Below are positions 46,469 through 54,630 of a stretch of DNA of 64,000 nucleotides, piece after piece. Numbering within the stretch: position 1 is the stretch's first letter; the number at the start of each line of letters is the position of its first letter. The notes beneath the pieces were generated by a model. It worked only from the letters and a program-made list of their open reading frames with translations, had not been told where the DNA came from and searched no databases. Location: positions 5,518,501 through 5,582,500 of the forward strand of contig NZ_CP146986.1 of NCBI RefSeq assembly GCF_037126175.1, written 5' to 3'. The position numbers and the translations under genes were made by a program. Origin of the DNA: Pseudomonas sp. RSB 5.4 (GTDB lineage: Bacteria > Pseudomonadota > Gammaproteobacteria > Pseudomonadales > Pseudomonadaceae).

Positions 46469-46480
46469 GCAAACGTTTGC
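46469..46480. promoter_or_regulatory. Perfect LacI-type palindrome upstream of opdP
   Basis: GCAAACGTTTGC is a perfect 12-bp palindrome with the central CG typical of LacI/GalR-family operators; it shares AAACGTTT with the Cra-like site at 9919. It lies 80 bases before the opdP start. Confidence 0.5.
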
Positions 46481-46564
46481 AAAAGGCCTGATTGGCGAAT
46501 TTCGGCAAAGCGCTTGCGTGAGGGGGATAGACAGCCCCCTCAGCGTTGCGGCTAATCGGTTGGG

Positions 46565-48163
46565 TTAATCGATACTGACGCCCGAGAACACATTGCGACC
46601 GAAGGGGCTGACCTTGAAGCCTTCAACCCTGGCGCTTAACGGCTGGTTGACCGTCGAGTGGGCGACAGGCGTGATCGGCACTTGCTGCTTGAGCAACTGC
46701 TGCGCCTGTTTGTAGAGCACGGTGCGCTGGTCGCGGTCGGTGACGACCTTGGCCTCTTTGATCAGCTTGTCGTAAGCCGGGTCGCACCACATGGAGTAGT
46801 TGTTGCCGCCAATCGCGTCGCAGCTGTACAGGGTGCCCAGCCAGTTGTCCGGGTCACCGTTGTCGCCGGTCCAGCCGATCAGGCTGATATCGTGCTCGCC
46901 ATTCTTGGTGCGCTTGATGTACTCGCCCCATTCGTAGCTGACGATCTTCACTTTCAGACCGATCTTGGCCCAGTCAGCCTGGAGCATTTCGGCCATCAAT
47001 TTGGCATTCGGGTTGTACGGACGCTGTACCGGCATCGCCCACAGGGTGATCTCGGTGCCTTCCTTGACGCCGGCAGCCTTGAGCAACTCGCGGGCTTTTT
47101 CCGGGTTGTAGGCGGCGTCCTTGATGCTGTCGTCGTAGGACCACTGGGTCGGCGGCATGGCGTTGACCGCCAGCTGTCCGGCGCCTTGATAAACGGCGTT
47201 GAGAATCCCTTGTTTATTCACCGCCATGTCCAGCGCCTGCCGCACTTCGAGCTGGTCGAACGGCTTGTGACGGACGTTGTAGGCGATGTAGCCGAGGTTG
47301 AAACCGGGCTTGGAAATCAGCTGCAGTTTTGGATCGCTCTTCAGCGCTTCAACATCGGCAGGACGCGGATGCAGGGTGATCTGGCATTCGCCGGCCTTGA
47401 GTTTCTGCACGCGTACCGAGGCGTCGGTGTTGATCGCGAAAATCAGGTTCTTCAGCTTGACCCGGCTTGGGTCCCAGTAATGCTCGTTGCCGGTGTAACG
47501 GATGTTCGAGTCTTTCTGATAGCTCTTGAACACGAACGGCCCGGTGCCGACCGGCTTCTGGTTGATGTCGCTCGGCTTGCCTTCGGCCAGCAGCTTGTCA
47601 GCGTATTCGGCGGACAGGATGGCAGCGAAGCTCATGGCGATGTTCTGGATGAACGCGGCGTCGACGCTGTTGAGCGTGAACTCCACGGTCAGCGGCCCGG
47701 TCTTTTCGACCTTGGCGATGTTCTTGTTCAGGCTCATCCCGTTGAAGTACGGGAATTCGGTCGGATAAGCCTTACGGAATGGCTGCGCGGGATCGAGCAT
47801 GCGGTTAAACGTGAACAGCACGTCGTCGGCGTTGAAATCGCGCGTCGGTTTGAAGTACGGCGTTGTATGAAACTTCACACCTTCACGCAGGTGAAAGGTG
47901 TACTTGAGACCATCCTCGGAAATATCCCACTTGGTTGCCAGACCCGGTACGACATTGGTGGCGCCTTTTTCGAACTCGACCAGACGGTTATACAGCGGCT
48001 CGGCGGCGTCGTTATCGGTTGCCGTCGTGTATTGCGCGGTATCGAAACCCGCCGGGCTGCCTTCGGAGCAGAACACCAGACTGTCGCTGGCGGCGTAACT
48101 GGCCGACGTGGCGGCCAACAGGCCGGCGCCCAGCAATGCGGAAAAAACCAAGGTATGGCGCAT
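46565..48163 (-). CDS. DppA-type dipeptide-binding protein
   Basis: A 532-residue periplasmic binding protein with a signal peptide of about 24 residues (LLGAGLLAATSASYAA). It shows the family features LVFCSEGSPAGFDTAQYTT, VGTGPFVFKSYQKDSNIRY, MPPTQWSYDDSIKDA and GDNGDPDNWLGTLYSCDA. It is close to the next two paralogues. ATG 48163 follows GAGGGAG. A GG-N10-GC element stands about 90 bases upstream. It probably shares DppBCDF and broadens the peptides taken up. Confidence 0.92.
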   Translation of the reverse strand: MRHTLVFSALLGAGLLAATSASYAASDSLVFCSEGSPAGFDTAQYTTATDNDAAEPLYNRLVEFEKGATNVVPGLATKWDISEDGLKYTFHLREGVKFHTTPYFKPTRDFNADDVLFTFNRMLDPAQPFRKAYPTEFPYFNGMSLNKNIAKVEKTGPLTVEFTLNSVDAAFIQNIAMSFAAILSAEYADKLLAEGKPSDINQKPVGTGPFVFKSYQKDSNIRYTGNEHYWDPSRVKLKNLIFAINTDASVRVQKLKAGECQITLHPRPADVEALKSDPKLQLISKPGFNLGYIAYNVRHKPFDQLEVRQALDMAVNKQGILNAVYQGAGQLAVNAMPPTQWSYDDSIKDAAYNPEKARELLKAAGVKEGTEITLWAMPVQRPYNPNAKLMAEMLQADWAKIGLKVKIVSYEWGEYIKRTKNGEHDISLIGWTGDNGDPDNWLGTLYSCDAIGGNNYSMWCDPAYDKLIKEAKVVTDRDQRTVLYKQAQQLLKQQVPITPVAHSTVNQPLSARVEGFKVSPFGRNVFSGVSID

Positions 48164-48251
48164 GACGCTCCCTCTTTTTTTAGTGTTGTTCAATGCACCG
48201 CGATCCCGTCCAGGGAAGTTGAGGTTGCATTGAGCTCAATCCAGTACGTAC

Positions 48252-48267
48252 AGCAAGCCGGTGGCCC
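48252..48267 (-). promoter_or_regulatory. Possible sigma-54 promoter before dppA paralogue 46565-48163
   Basis: GGGCCACCGGCTTGCT on the minus strand has the invariant GG and GC separated by ten bases and TTGCT at -12. The rest of the 302-base gap holds the terminator of the next gene and no ORF I support. Confidence 0.35.
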
Positions 48268-48422
48268 ACGCAGAAACTGGTCAGAGCCCGACGGTAGGGG
48301 CCGTGGGTCTGGCAGTAAATGCGCTGAGTCCTAAAGACTCGTAGGAAAAGGCAACACGTCATGTACCTCCCTGTTAGAGCAGGGTGGAAATGGCTGTAGG
48401 CAAATTCCTGGCTAGTCGGCAG

Positions 48423-48465
48423 AAAAAAACAGCGGCGCCGCCTGAAACGTCGCCGCTGTCTGTTT
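48423..48465 (-). terminator. Terminator after dppA paralogue 48466-50091
   Basis: CAGCGGCGACG and CGCCGCTG form a GC-rich stem ending in seven T on the minus strand, immediately after the stop. Confidence 0.85.
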
Positions 48466-50091
48466 TTAATTGCTGACGCTGACGCCGTAGAAGGAGTTCA
48501 AGCCGAATGGGCTGATCTTGAAGTCCTGCACGTTGGCGCGCATGGGTTGATACACCGTCGAGTGAGCGATAGGTGTCATTGGGACTGCATCTTTGAGGAC
48601 GTGTTGCGCCTGTTTGTACAGTTCGGTGCGCTTGGCCTGGTCGGTAGTGCGCTTGGCTTCCTTGACGAGGCCGTCGAACTTCTTGTCGCACCACTTGGAG
48701 AAGTTGTTGCCGCTGAGCGAGTCGCAGCCGAACAGCACGTTCAGCCAGTTGTCCGGGTCACCATTGTCACCGCTCCAGCCAATGATCATGGCCTGGTTCT
48801 CGCCACCTTTGGAACGCTTGATGTACTCGCCCCACTCGTAGCTGGTGATCTTCACGTTCAGGCCGATCTTCTTCCAGTCGGACTGGAGCATTTCAGCCAT
48901 CAGCTTGGCGTTCGGGTTGTACGGACGCTGAACCGGCATCGCCCACAGAACGATCTCGGTACCTTCCTTGACGCCAGCTTCCTTGAGCAGTTGCTTGGCT
49001 TTTTCAGGATCGTACTTGGCGTCCTTGATGGTGGTGTCGTAGGACCACTGGGTCGGCGGCATGGCGTTGACGGCCAGTTGGCCGGCGCCCTGGTAAACCG
49101 AATCGATGATCTGCGGTTTGTTCACCGCCATGTCCAGCGCCTGACGTACGCGCAGGTCAGCCAGCGGGTTAGGCTCGTTGCTGCCCTTGACCTTGTCCAT
49201 CACGTTGTAGGCGATGTAACCCAGGTTGAAACCGGCCTGGTCAGGCATCTTCAGGGTCTTGTCGGCCTTGAGCGCCGCGAGATCCGCCGGACGCGGGAAC
49301 AGGGTGACCTGGCACTCGTTCTTTTTCAGCTTCTGGATACGTACCGACGGGTCGGTGGTGATGGCGAAGATCAGGTTGTCGATCTTCACGTCTTCAGGCT
49401 TCCAGTAGTCCTTGTTCCCGGTGTAGCGGATGTTGGAGTCTTTCTGGTAACTCTTGAACACGAACGGGCCGGTGCCGATCGGCTTCTGGTTGATGTCGGC
49501 AGCCTTGCCTTCCTTGAGCAACTGGGCAGCGTACTCGGCGGACTGGATCGAGGCGAAGCTCATGGCCATGTTCTGGATGAACGCGGCGTCGACTTCTTTC
49601 AGGGTGAACTTGACGGTGTGGTCGTCGACTTTATCGATCTTGGTGATGTTGGTATCCATCCCCATGTCGGTGAAGTACGGGAATTCGGTCGGGTACGCCT
49701 TACGGAACGGATCATCCTTGTTAATCATGCGATTGAAGGTGAACAGCACGTCGTCGGCGTTGAACTCACGAGTCGGCTTGAAATACGGGGTGGTGTGGAA
49801 CTTGACGCCTTCACGCAGGTGGAAGGTGTAGGTCAGGCCGTCCGGGGAAATGTCCCAGCTGGTGGCCAGGCCAGGAACAACAGCGGTACCGCCGCGCTCG
49901 AACTGGCTCAGACGGTTGAACATGGTTTCTGCTGAGGCGTCGAAGTCGGTTCCGGTGGTGTACTGGCCTGGATCAAAACCGGCCGGGCTCCCTTCGGAGC
50001 AGAACACCAGGTTAGTCGCAGCGGATGCGAATGGTGCGGAGGCTAACAAGCCTGCGCCGACTAAAAACGGAATGACCGCGTGTTTAAGCAT
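48466..50091 (-). CDS. DppA-type dipeptide-binding protein
   Basis: A 541-residue periplasmic binding protein, signal peptide about 24 residues (FLVGAGLLASAPFASAA). Family features are LVFCSEGSPAGFDPGQYTTG, KSYQKDSNIRYTGNKDYW, MPPTQWSYDTTIKDA and GDNGDPDNWLNVLFGCDS. ATG 50091 follows GAGG; the eight extra residues upstream lack a ribosome site. It has its own strong terminator, so it is a single-gene unit with independent dosage. In PAO1, mdpA and psdR lie between the equivalents of this gene and 46565 (recollection); neither is present here. Confidence 0.92.
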   Translation of the reverse strand: MLKHAVIPFLVGAGLLASAPFASAATNLVFCSEGSPAGFDPGQYTTGTDFDASAETMFNRLSQFERGGTAVVPGLATSWDISPDGLTYTFHLREGVKFHTTPYFKPTREFNADDVLFTFNRMINKDDPFRKAYPTEFPYFTDMGMDTNITKIDKVDDHTVKFTLKEVDAAFIQNMAMSFASIQSAEYAAQLLKEGKAADINQKPIGTGPFVFKSYQKDSNIRYTGNKDYWKPEDVKIDNLIFAITTDPSVRIQKLKKNECQVTLFPRPADLAALKADKTLKMPDQAGFNLGYIAYNVMDKVKGSNEPNPLADLRVRQALDMAVNKPQIIDSVYQGAGQLAVNAMPPTQWSYDTTIKDAKYDPEKAKQLLKEAGVKEGTEIVLWAMPVQRPYNPNAKLMAEMLQSDWKKIGLNVKITSYEWGEYIKRSKGGENQAMIIGWSGDNGDPDNWLNVLFGCDSLSGNNFSKWCDKKFDGLVKEAKRTTDQAKRTELYKQAQHVLKDAVPMTPIAHSTVYQPMRANVQDFKISPFGLNSFYGVSVSN

Positions 50092-50163
50092 GTTGGCCTC
50101 ATGATTTGTTGTCATTTTTTAATATTGAGGTACGACCTCGTGAGTCGTGCCTGCGGATACTTA

Positions 50164-50179
50164 TGCAGGGGCCATACCC
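50164..50179 (-). promoter_or_regulatory. Possible sigma-54 promoter before dppA paralogue 48466-50091
   Basis: GGGTATGGCCCCTGCA on the minus strand keeps GG-N10-GC, with A and G at consensus positions of the -24 box and TGCA at -12, about 75 bases before the start. Confidence 0.35.
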
Positions 50180-50351
50180 AATGCAAGATCCAGAGCGACT
50201 GCCGGCCTCAAAGCGTGGCACGAACGTACCTTAATGTCGCATTTGTATAAGAGTTGACGCATTTGACCGTTTGCGGGCGTTTTTTACGGTGCAAACGAAG
50301 CCCCAAAACGGTGCGCTGGTCACGTTGTGTGCGCCGCTCTGGGGCTCGGTG

Positions 50352-51953
50352 TTACTTATTTATACCCACGCCGTAGAAGGGCGTCAGGCCGAACGGGCTG
50401 ATCTTGAAGCCGGTCACTTCTTTGCGCAGCGGCTGGAACACGGTCGAGTTGGCAATCGGGGTGATCGGCACCTGCTGTTTAAGGATCAGTTGCGCCTGTT
50501 GATACAGTTTTACCCGTTGCGCCTTGTCGGTGGTCACCTTGGCCTGCTGCACCAGTTTGTCGTAGGCCGGATCGCACCACTTGGCGTAGTTACTGCCCTT
50601 GACCGCCGCGCAGCTGTAGAGCACGCCGAGCCAGTTGTCCGGGTCACCGTTGTCACCTGTCCAACCATAGATCATGGCGTCGTGTTCGCCATTTTTCGCG
50701 CGCTTGATGTACTCGCCCCATTCATAGCTGACGATGTTGGCCTTGATCCCGATCTTCTCCCAATCCTGCTGGATCATCTGCGCCGACATCCGCGCGTTCG
50801 GGTTGGAGGCGCGCTGCACGGTCATCGCCCACAGGTTGATGGTGGTACCTGGCGCCACTCCCGCTTCCTTGAGTAATGCCTTGGCTTTCACCGGGTCGTA
50901 CGGCGCGTCCTTGATGTTCGGGTCATACGACCACTGCGCCGGCGGCAAGGCGTTCTGCGCCAGTTGGCCGGCACTCTGGTAGACGGCTTTGATGATCGCC
51001 GGTTTGTCGATGGCCATGTCCAGCGCCTGCCGCACCTTGAGCTGATCCAGTGGCGGGTGAGTGGTGTTGTAGGCGAGGAATCCGAGGTTGAAACCGGCCT
51101 GCTTCAGTACGCGCAGGTTCGGGTCTTGTTCCATCACTTCGATGTCCGCCGGGCGCGGGTAGCCGCTGACCTGGCATTCGCCGGTCTTGAGTTTTTGCAG
51201 GCGTACGGCGGCGTCGGGGGTGATCGAGAAGATCAGGTTGTCGATCTTTACGTCTTCGGGTTTCCAGTAGGCCTTGTTCGCGGCGTAGCGGATTTGTGAG
51301 TCTTTCTGGTAGCGCTTGAACACGAACGGGCCGGTGCCCACCGGTTTCTGGTTGAGGTCGGCGGCTTTGCCTTCCTTTAATAGCTGGGCAGCGTATTCGG
51401 CCGATTGCACCGAGGCGAAGCTCATGGCGAGGTTTTGCACGAACGCGGCGTCGACGTTGTTGAGGTTGAAGCGCACGGTCTGCTCGTCGAGTTTTTCCAC
51501 CGATTTGATCGTGGTGTTCAGGCCCATGTCGGTGAAGTACGGGGATTCGGCGGGGTAGGCCTTGCGAAAGGCGTTGTCCGGGTCGAGCAGGCGCTGAAAG
51601 GTGAACAGCACGTCGTCGGCGTTGAAGTCGCGGGTGGGTTTGAAGTAGTCGGTGGTGTGGAATTTTACGTTTTGGCGCAGGTGGAAGGTGTACTGGAGGC
51701 CGTCCGAGCTTACGTCCCAGTTGGTCGCCAGGCCGGGTTCGACTTCGGTGCCGCCGCGTTTGAATTGGGTGAGGCGGTTGAAGACGGTTTCGGCTGAGGC
51801 GTCGAAGTCGGTGCCGCTGGTGTATTGGCTGGGGTCGAAGCCTGCGGGGCTGGCTTCGGAGCAGTAGACCAGGGTGGTGGCTGCGTTGGCGATTGGGGTT
51901 ATGGCGCTCAGGGCCAGTGTGATCAGGAGTGGTTTGAGGGTGGATCTTTGCAT
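50352..51953 (-). CDS. DppA-type dipeptide-binding protein
   Basis: A 533-residue periplasmic binding protein with a signal peptide of about 24 residues (LALSAITPIANAA). Family features are LVYCSEASPAGFDPSQYTSG, FKRYQKDSQIRYAANKAYW, LPPAQWSYDPNIKDA and GDNGDPDNWLGVLYSCAA. It is the outermost member of the cluster, next to the repeat region. A weak GC hairpin (GCCCCA with TGGGGC) lies after the stop at 50300-50345. Its substrate range relative to the other three cannot be read by eye. Confidence 0.92.
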   Translation of the reverse strand: MQRSTLKPLLITLALSAITPIANAATTLVYCSEASPAGFDPSQYTSGTDFDASAETVFNRLTQFKRGGTEVEPGLATNWDVSSDGLQYTFHLRQNVKFHTTDYFKPTRDFNADDVLFTFQRLLDPDNAFRKAYPAESPYFTDMGLNTTIKSVEKLDEQTVRFNLNNVDAAFVQNLAMSFASVQSAEYAAQLLKEGKAADLNQKPVGTGPFVFKRYQKDSQIRYAANKAYWKPEDVKIDNLIFSITPDAAVRLQKLKTGECQVSGYPRPADIEVMEQDPNLRVLKQAGFNLGFLAYNTTHPPLDQLKVRQALDMAIDKPAIIKAVYQSAGQLAQNALPPAQWSYDPNIKDAPYDPVKAKALLKEAGVAPGTTINLWAMTVQRASNPNARMSAQMIQQDWEKIGIKANIVSYEWGEYIKRAKNGEHDAMIYGWTGDNGDPDNWLGVLYSCAAVKGSNYAKWCDPAYDKLVQQAKVTTDKAQRVKLYQQAQLILKQQVPITPIANSTVFQPLRKEVTGFKISPFGLTPFYGVGINK

Positions 51954-52071
51954 GTCTGGCCCGTAGGTCTGGAGGTGGTTGTTCCTTGAGGTTAGCGGGG
52001 ATTCGGGGGTGTTCGGAAATATCGTTTTTTGAGGGGATGCGTCTATCTCGGTATATCCAGCGCTGTTTGGG

Positions 52072-52361
52072 CATATCCGTTTCTTCGGGTGCTGCGGCTT
52101 ATGGTTCCGCCCTTACGGCGGGTCACTTTTTACAAACGCCTAAAAAGTAACCAAAAACGCTTGCTCCTGCGTTCGGCCCGCTCGCTGGGGCTCGGGGTTC
52201 CTTCGCTGCGGGATCGATCCGGGGGCAGCGCCTCCGGTTTGCTTCGCTGCACCTCCTCTCGCTGTGTTTGGCTTCGCCAAACGGTCGCTGCGCTCCCACC
52301 CCCGGATCAATCCCTCCGCTCAGCCTTCCGACGTCGCCCGTGGATCAAGATCAAGAGCTGC
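52072..52361. repeat. Dispersed long repeat, copy 2, uninterrupted
   Basis: About 290 bases that align with the IS-split copy at 34865-36583. The IS target CCCTTACGG is present once at 52110-52118 (TTCCGCCCTTACGGCGGG), giving the natural empty site. It holds an internal inverted repeat (TTTGGCTTCGCCAAA near 52267) and no gene. Confidence 0.85.
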
Positions 52362-52426
52362 AGCCGAGCTTGCGCTCATCCTGGAGTGGGGCGGCATGCG
52401 CCGCGTGCGGGTTGTACTTATGTTCC

Positions 52427-52520
52427 CTGTAGGAGCTGCCGCAGGCTGCGATCTTTTGATCTTGATTTTGTGGGAGCTGGCTTGCCAGCGAAGGCGGCCT
52501 GACAGCCGACCGGTCTCTAA
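52427..52520. repeat. Mixed REP cores next to copy 2
   Basis: CTGTAGGAGCTGCCGCAGGC followed by GTGGGAGCTGGCTTGCCAGC and the GCGGCCTGACAGCCGACC spacer also found in the 36.7-37.3 kb array. Confidence 0.75.
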
Positions 52521-52539
52521 TTGACTGGACCCAGTCCCG

Positions 52540-52633
52540 CTGTAGGAGCTGCCGAAGGCTGCGATCTTTTGATCTTGCTTTTGAATTGTGAAAGTCAAAG
52601 TCAAAAGATCGCAGCCTTCGGCAGCTCCTACAG
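52540..52633. repeat. Long perfect inverted repeat (GTAGGAGCTGCCGAAGGCTG class)
   Basis: Arms of 33 bases starting CTGTAGGAGCTGCCGAAGGC and ending in its exact inverse, around a 28-base centre. This is another known Pseudomonas intergenic REP class, typically read as a BIME. Confidence 0.9.
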
Positions 52634-52726
52634 TGAGTGGGGTTGTGTTTAAGAATGTGTGAGAAAACCAGAACCTTCCCACAAGGTTTTCAGGTTGTCC
52701 CTCGGACGTCAGCTCTCTAGCCTTGA

Positions 52727-52965
52727 GCTGTCGCTGAAAACTCAGCGATCGGGCGTGAGAACCCGTAGGAACTGTTAATCCACAATCAGTACCACCATAA
52801 TTGCCGCCGGCATTTCTGCTGCTGCAATGTTCTATGGCGGCTGTGTGCGGGCGGGCTTCGGTCCGGCCGGGCTTGTTCCTACCGGTTTCTCACCCCGCAC
52901 ATTGCTGCCACCACTCCGCCGCGTGAGAACGGCGCGTGAATGGCTATTGATTAGGAACGCTATCA
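52727..52965 (+). promoter_or_regulatory. Structured leader of the DUF6124 gene
   Basis: A perfect hairpin TCGCTGA-AAAC-TCAGCGA (52731-52748) is followed by CGGG/CCCG (52750-52765) and a GC-rich stretch (GGCGGCTGTGTGCGGGCGGG) before the coding start. From memory, similar leaders precede DUF6124/DUF3077 genes in other pseudomonads. Role unknown. Confidence 0.45.
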
Positions 52966-53325
52966 ATGTCCAAGCCTGTCCACGATCCACCCCCAGAAAC
53001 AACCCCACTCACCGAAGCCCTCCACGCCGAAGACCTCGCAAAAAACCGCGAAGCAATCAAACGTGCCCTCGATTTCTACCTCAGCCCCGAATCCGCAAAA
53101 CCACGTCCACCCAGTTCGATGTTCCTCGTCCATCCGGGCATCGACACGGAAAGCCTGCTGGCCCACGCCTGTGAATCCCTGGCCTCGGCCAACACCATGG
53201 CCAGTGATTTCGCCGATCAGCTCAGTCGCCCGCAGCGCAATACGGCGCTGGCGATTCAGCAGATCATCATGCTGGCTGAACTGGCGGTGAACCGGGCGCT
53301 GGATCGGGTGGATCCGCAAGGCTGA
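52966..53325 (+). CDS. DUF6124 family protein
   Basis: A 119-residue cytoplasmic protein. The C-terminal 70 residues (FLVHPGIDTESLLAHACESLASANTMASDFADQL to LAELAVNRALDR, quoted in part) match my memory of the DUF6124 family in pseudomonads, whose members occur in many copies with no assigned function. The N-terminal 50 residues are proline- and lysine-rich and codon choice there is more relaxed than nearby. AGGA lies 11 bases before the ATG. Confidence 0.75.
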   Translation: MSKPVHDPPPETTPLTEALHAEDLAKNREAIKRALDFYLSPESAKPRPPSSMFLVHPGIDTESLLAHACESLASANTMASDFADQLSRPQRNTALAIQQIIMLAELAVNRALDRVDPQG

Positions 53326-53342
53326 CGACCGCGTTATCGTTC

Positions 53343-53410
53343 TTCGCGAGCAGGCTCGCTCCCACAGAGGAATGCATTCCAAATTGTAGGAGTGAGCCTG
53401 CTCGCGATGG
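53343..53410. repeat. REP pair after DUF6124 gene
   Basis: CGCGAGCAGGCTCGCTCCCA and GTAGGAGTGAGCCTGCTCGC face each other across a short spacer. Confidence 0.85.
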
Positions 53411-53441
53411 CGGCGGAACATTCACCACAAAATCCAGGCAC

Positions 53442-53476
53442 AAAAAAACCGGCGATCACTTACTGATCGCCGGTTT
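53442..53476. terminator. Bidirectional terminator
   Basis: ACCGGCGATCA and TGATCGCCGGT (11-bp perfect stem) with seven A before and TTT after, between the convergent DUF6124 and SIMPL genes. Confidence 0.88.
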
Positions 53477-53496
53477 CTCATTCAGCCCACATCAAC

Positions 53497-54216
53497 TCAC
53501 TGCATCAGCACTTCAATCGAGCCATCGGCGGTCAGGCTGACCTGGCTGGTGCCGGCTTCTACTTCCGGCGTGACCGGTGCCGAATCCGCCATGCCGGCGG
53601 CTTTCATCATCATTGGGGCGCGCATGTACGGTTGTGGGTAGCCGTTGCTGTTGAGGTTCAGGTTGACGATTTTGTAGCCCTTGCCGCCCAGTGCATCGGT
53701 GGCCAGTTGCGCGCGGGCCTTGAAGGCGCTGACGGCTTCTTTCAGCAACTTGTCTTCGCTGGCCTTGCGGGTCGGCTCGGCGATGGCGAAGTCCATGCCG
53801 CCCATTTTCAGGTCGGTCAGCAGTTCGCCGGTGAGTTTGGACAGGGCGGCGAAGTCGGCGCTTTCCAGGCGCAGTTCGGCGCGTTCACGCCAGCCGGTGA
53901 TTTTCTGGCCCTTGGTGTCGTAGATCGGGTAGCTGTTGCGGCTGCCCTGACGCAGGGTGATGTCTTTGACTTGCTTGGCCTGGGCCAGTGCCTTGTTCAT
54001 GGTGGTGCTGACGTCGGCGGCGAGTTTGGCCGGGTCGGTGTTTTGCGCTTCGGTGTAGAGCGTCACGATCATCAGGTCGCGGGCCACTTCCTGGCTGACT
54101 TCGGCGCGCAGGGAGATCTGGTTGTAGTGCAGCTCATCGGCGGCCAGCGCCGGAAGGCTGGCGGCGCTGCCGACGGTCAGGGCGAGAAGGGCGGCGCTGC
54201 GGCGAAATGTGTGCAT
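53497..54216 (-). CDS. SIMPL (DUF541) domain periplasmic protein
   Basis: A 239-residue exported protein, signal peptide about 26 residues (LLALTVGSAASLPALAA). The SIMPL domain follows (LHYNQISLRAEVSQEVARDLMIVTLY), with the family-typical ALAQAKQVKDITLRQGSRNSYPIYD and GWRERAELRLES. Members of this family form oligomeric periplasmic assemblies of unclear function, sometimes tied to stress. ATG 54216 follows AAGGAG; the longer frame lacks a start signal. A hypothetical gene has this position next to roxS in PAO1 (recollection). Confidence 0.88.
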   Translation of the reverse strand: MHTFRRSAALLALTVGSAASLPALAADELHYNQISLRAEVSQEVARDLMIVTLYTEAQNTDPAKLAADVSTTMNKALAQAKQVKDITLRQGSRNSYPIYDTKGQKITGWRERAELRLESADFAALSKLTGELLTDLKMGGMDFAIAEPTRKASEDKLLKEAVSAFKARAQLATDALGGKGYKIVNLNLNSNGYPQPYMRAPMMMKAAGMADSAPVTPEVEAGTSQVSLTADGSIEVLMQ

Positions 54217-54360
54217 GAAAGCTCCTTGATGAGGGCGCAGGTGCTGGATCGGGGGCCTGCGTGAAACCATCAGACTCTAGCTTCTGCGATCCGGTTCGCC
54301 CAGTTACAACTTCTATACAGATGGCCGGGATCACCGCAGATCCTGAGTCGAGTGCGCTCT

Positions 54361-54495
54361 TGTGGCGAGGGAGCTTGCTCCCGCTGGACTGCGAAGCAGT
54401 CCCAAACCCGGCAACCGTGATCTGCCAGAAATACCGGAGATACCGGATTTACGACTGCTTCGCAGCCGAGCGGGAGCAAGCTCCCTCGCCACAGG
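54361..54495. repeat. REP palindrome pair before roxS
   Basis: TGTGGCGAGGGAGCTTGCTC and its inverse, 135 bases overall, of the GCGAGGGAGCTTGCTCCCG class. Confidence 0.88.
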
Positions 54496-54630
54496 TGATC
54501 TCGGGCAGCCATGCGGGGTAGACCAATTTTTCGGCAACGCCATGTGGTCATTTGCCGCACTTTCGCCTCTCAAAGGCGTGGCTTGGTTATACTCCGTGCG
54601 ATCCGCCTGGAGCGCTCATCAGGAGAGCTC

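Noticed and set aside
48180..48362. A 60-residue minus-strand frame with GGGAGG before its ATG
   Set aside because: The spacing from GGAGG to ATG is only three bases, composition is non-protein-like, and it covers the promoter area of the dppA paralogue.
52827..53174. A 115-residue frame overlapping the DUF6124 start
   Set aside because: It runs out of frame into the DUF6124 gene and its second half is a shadow. The first part may reflect the conserved leader, reported as a finding instead.
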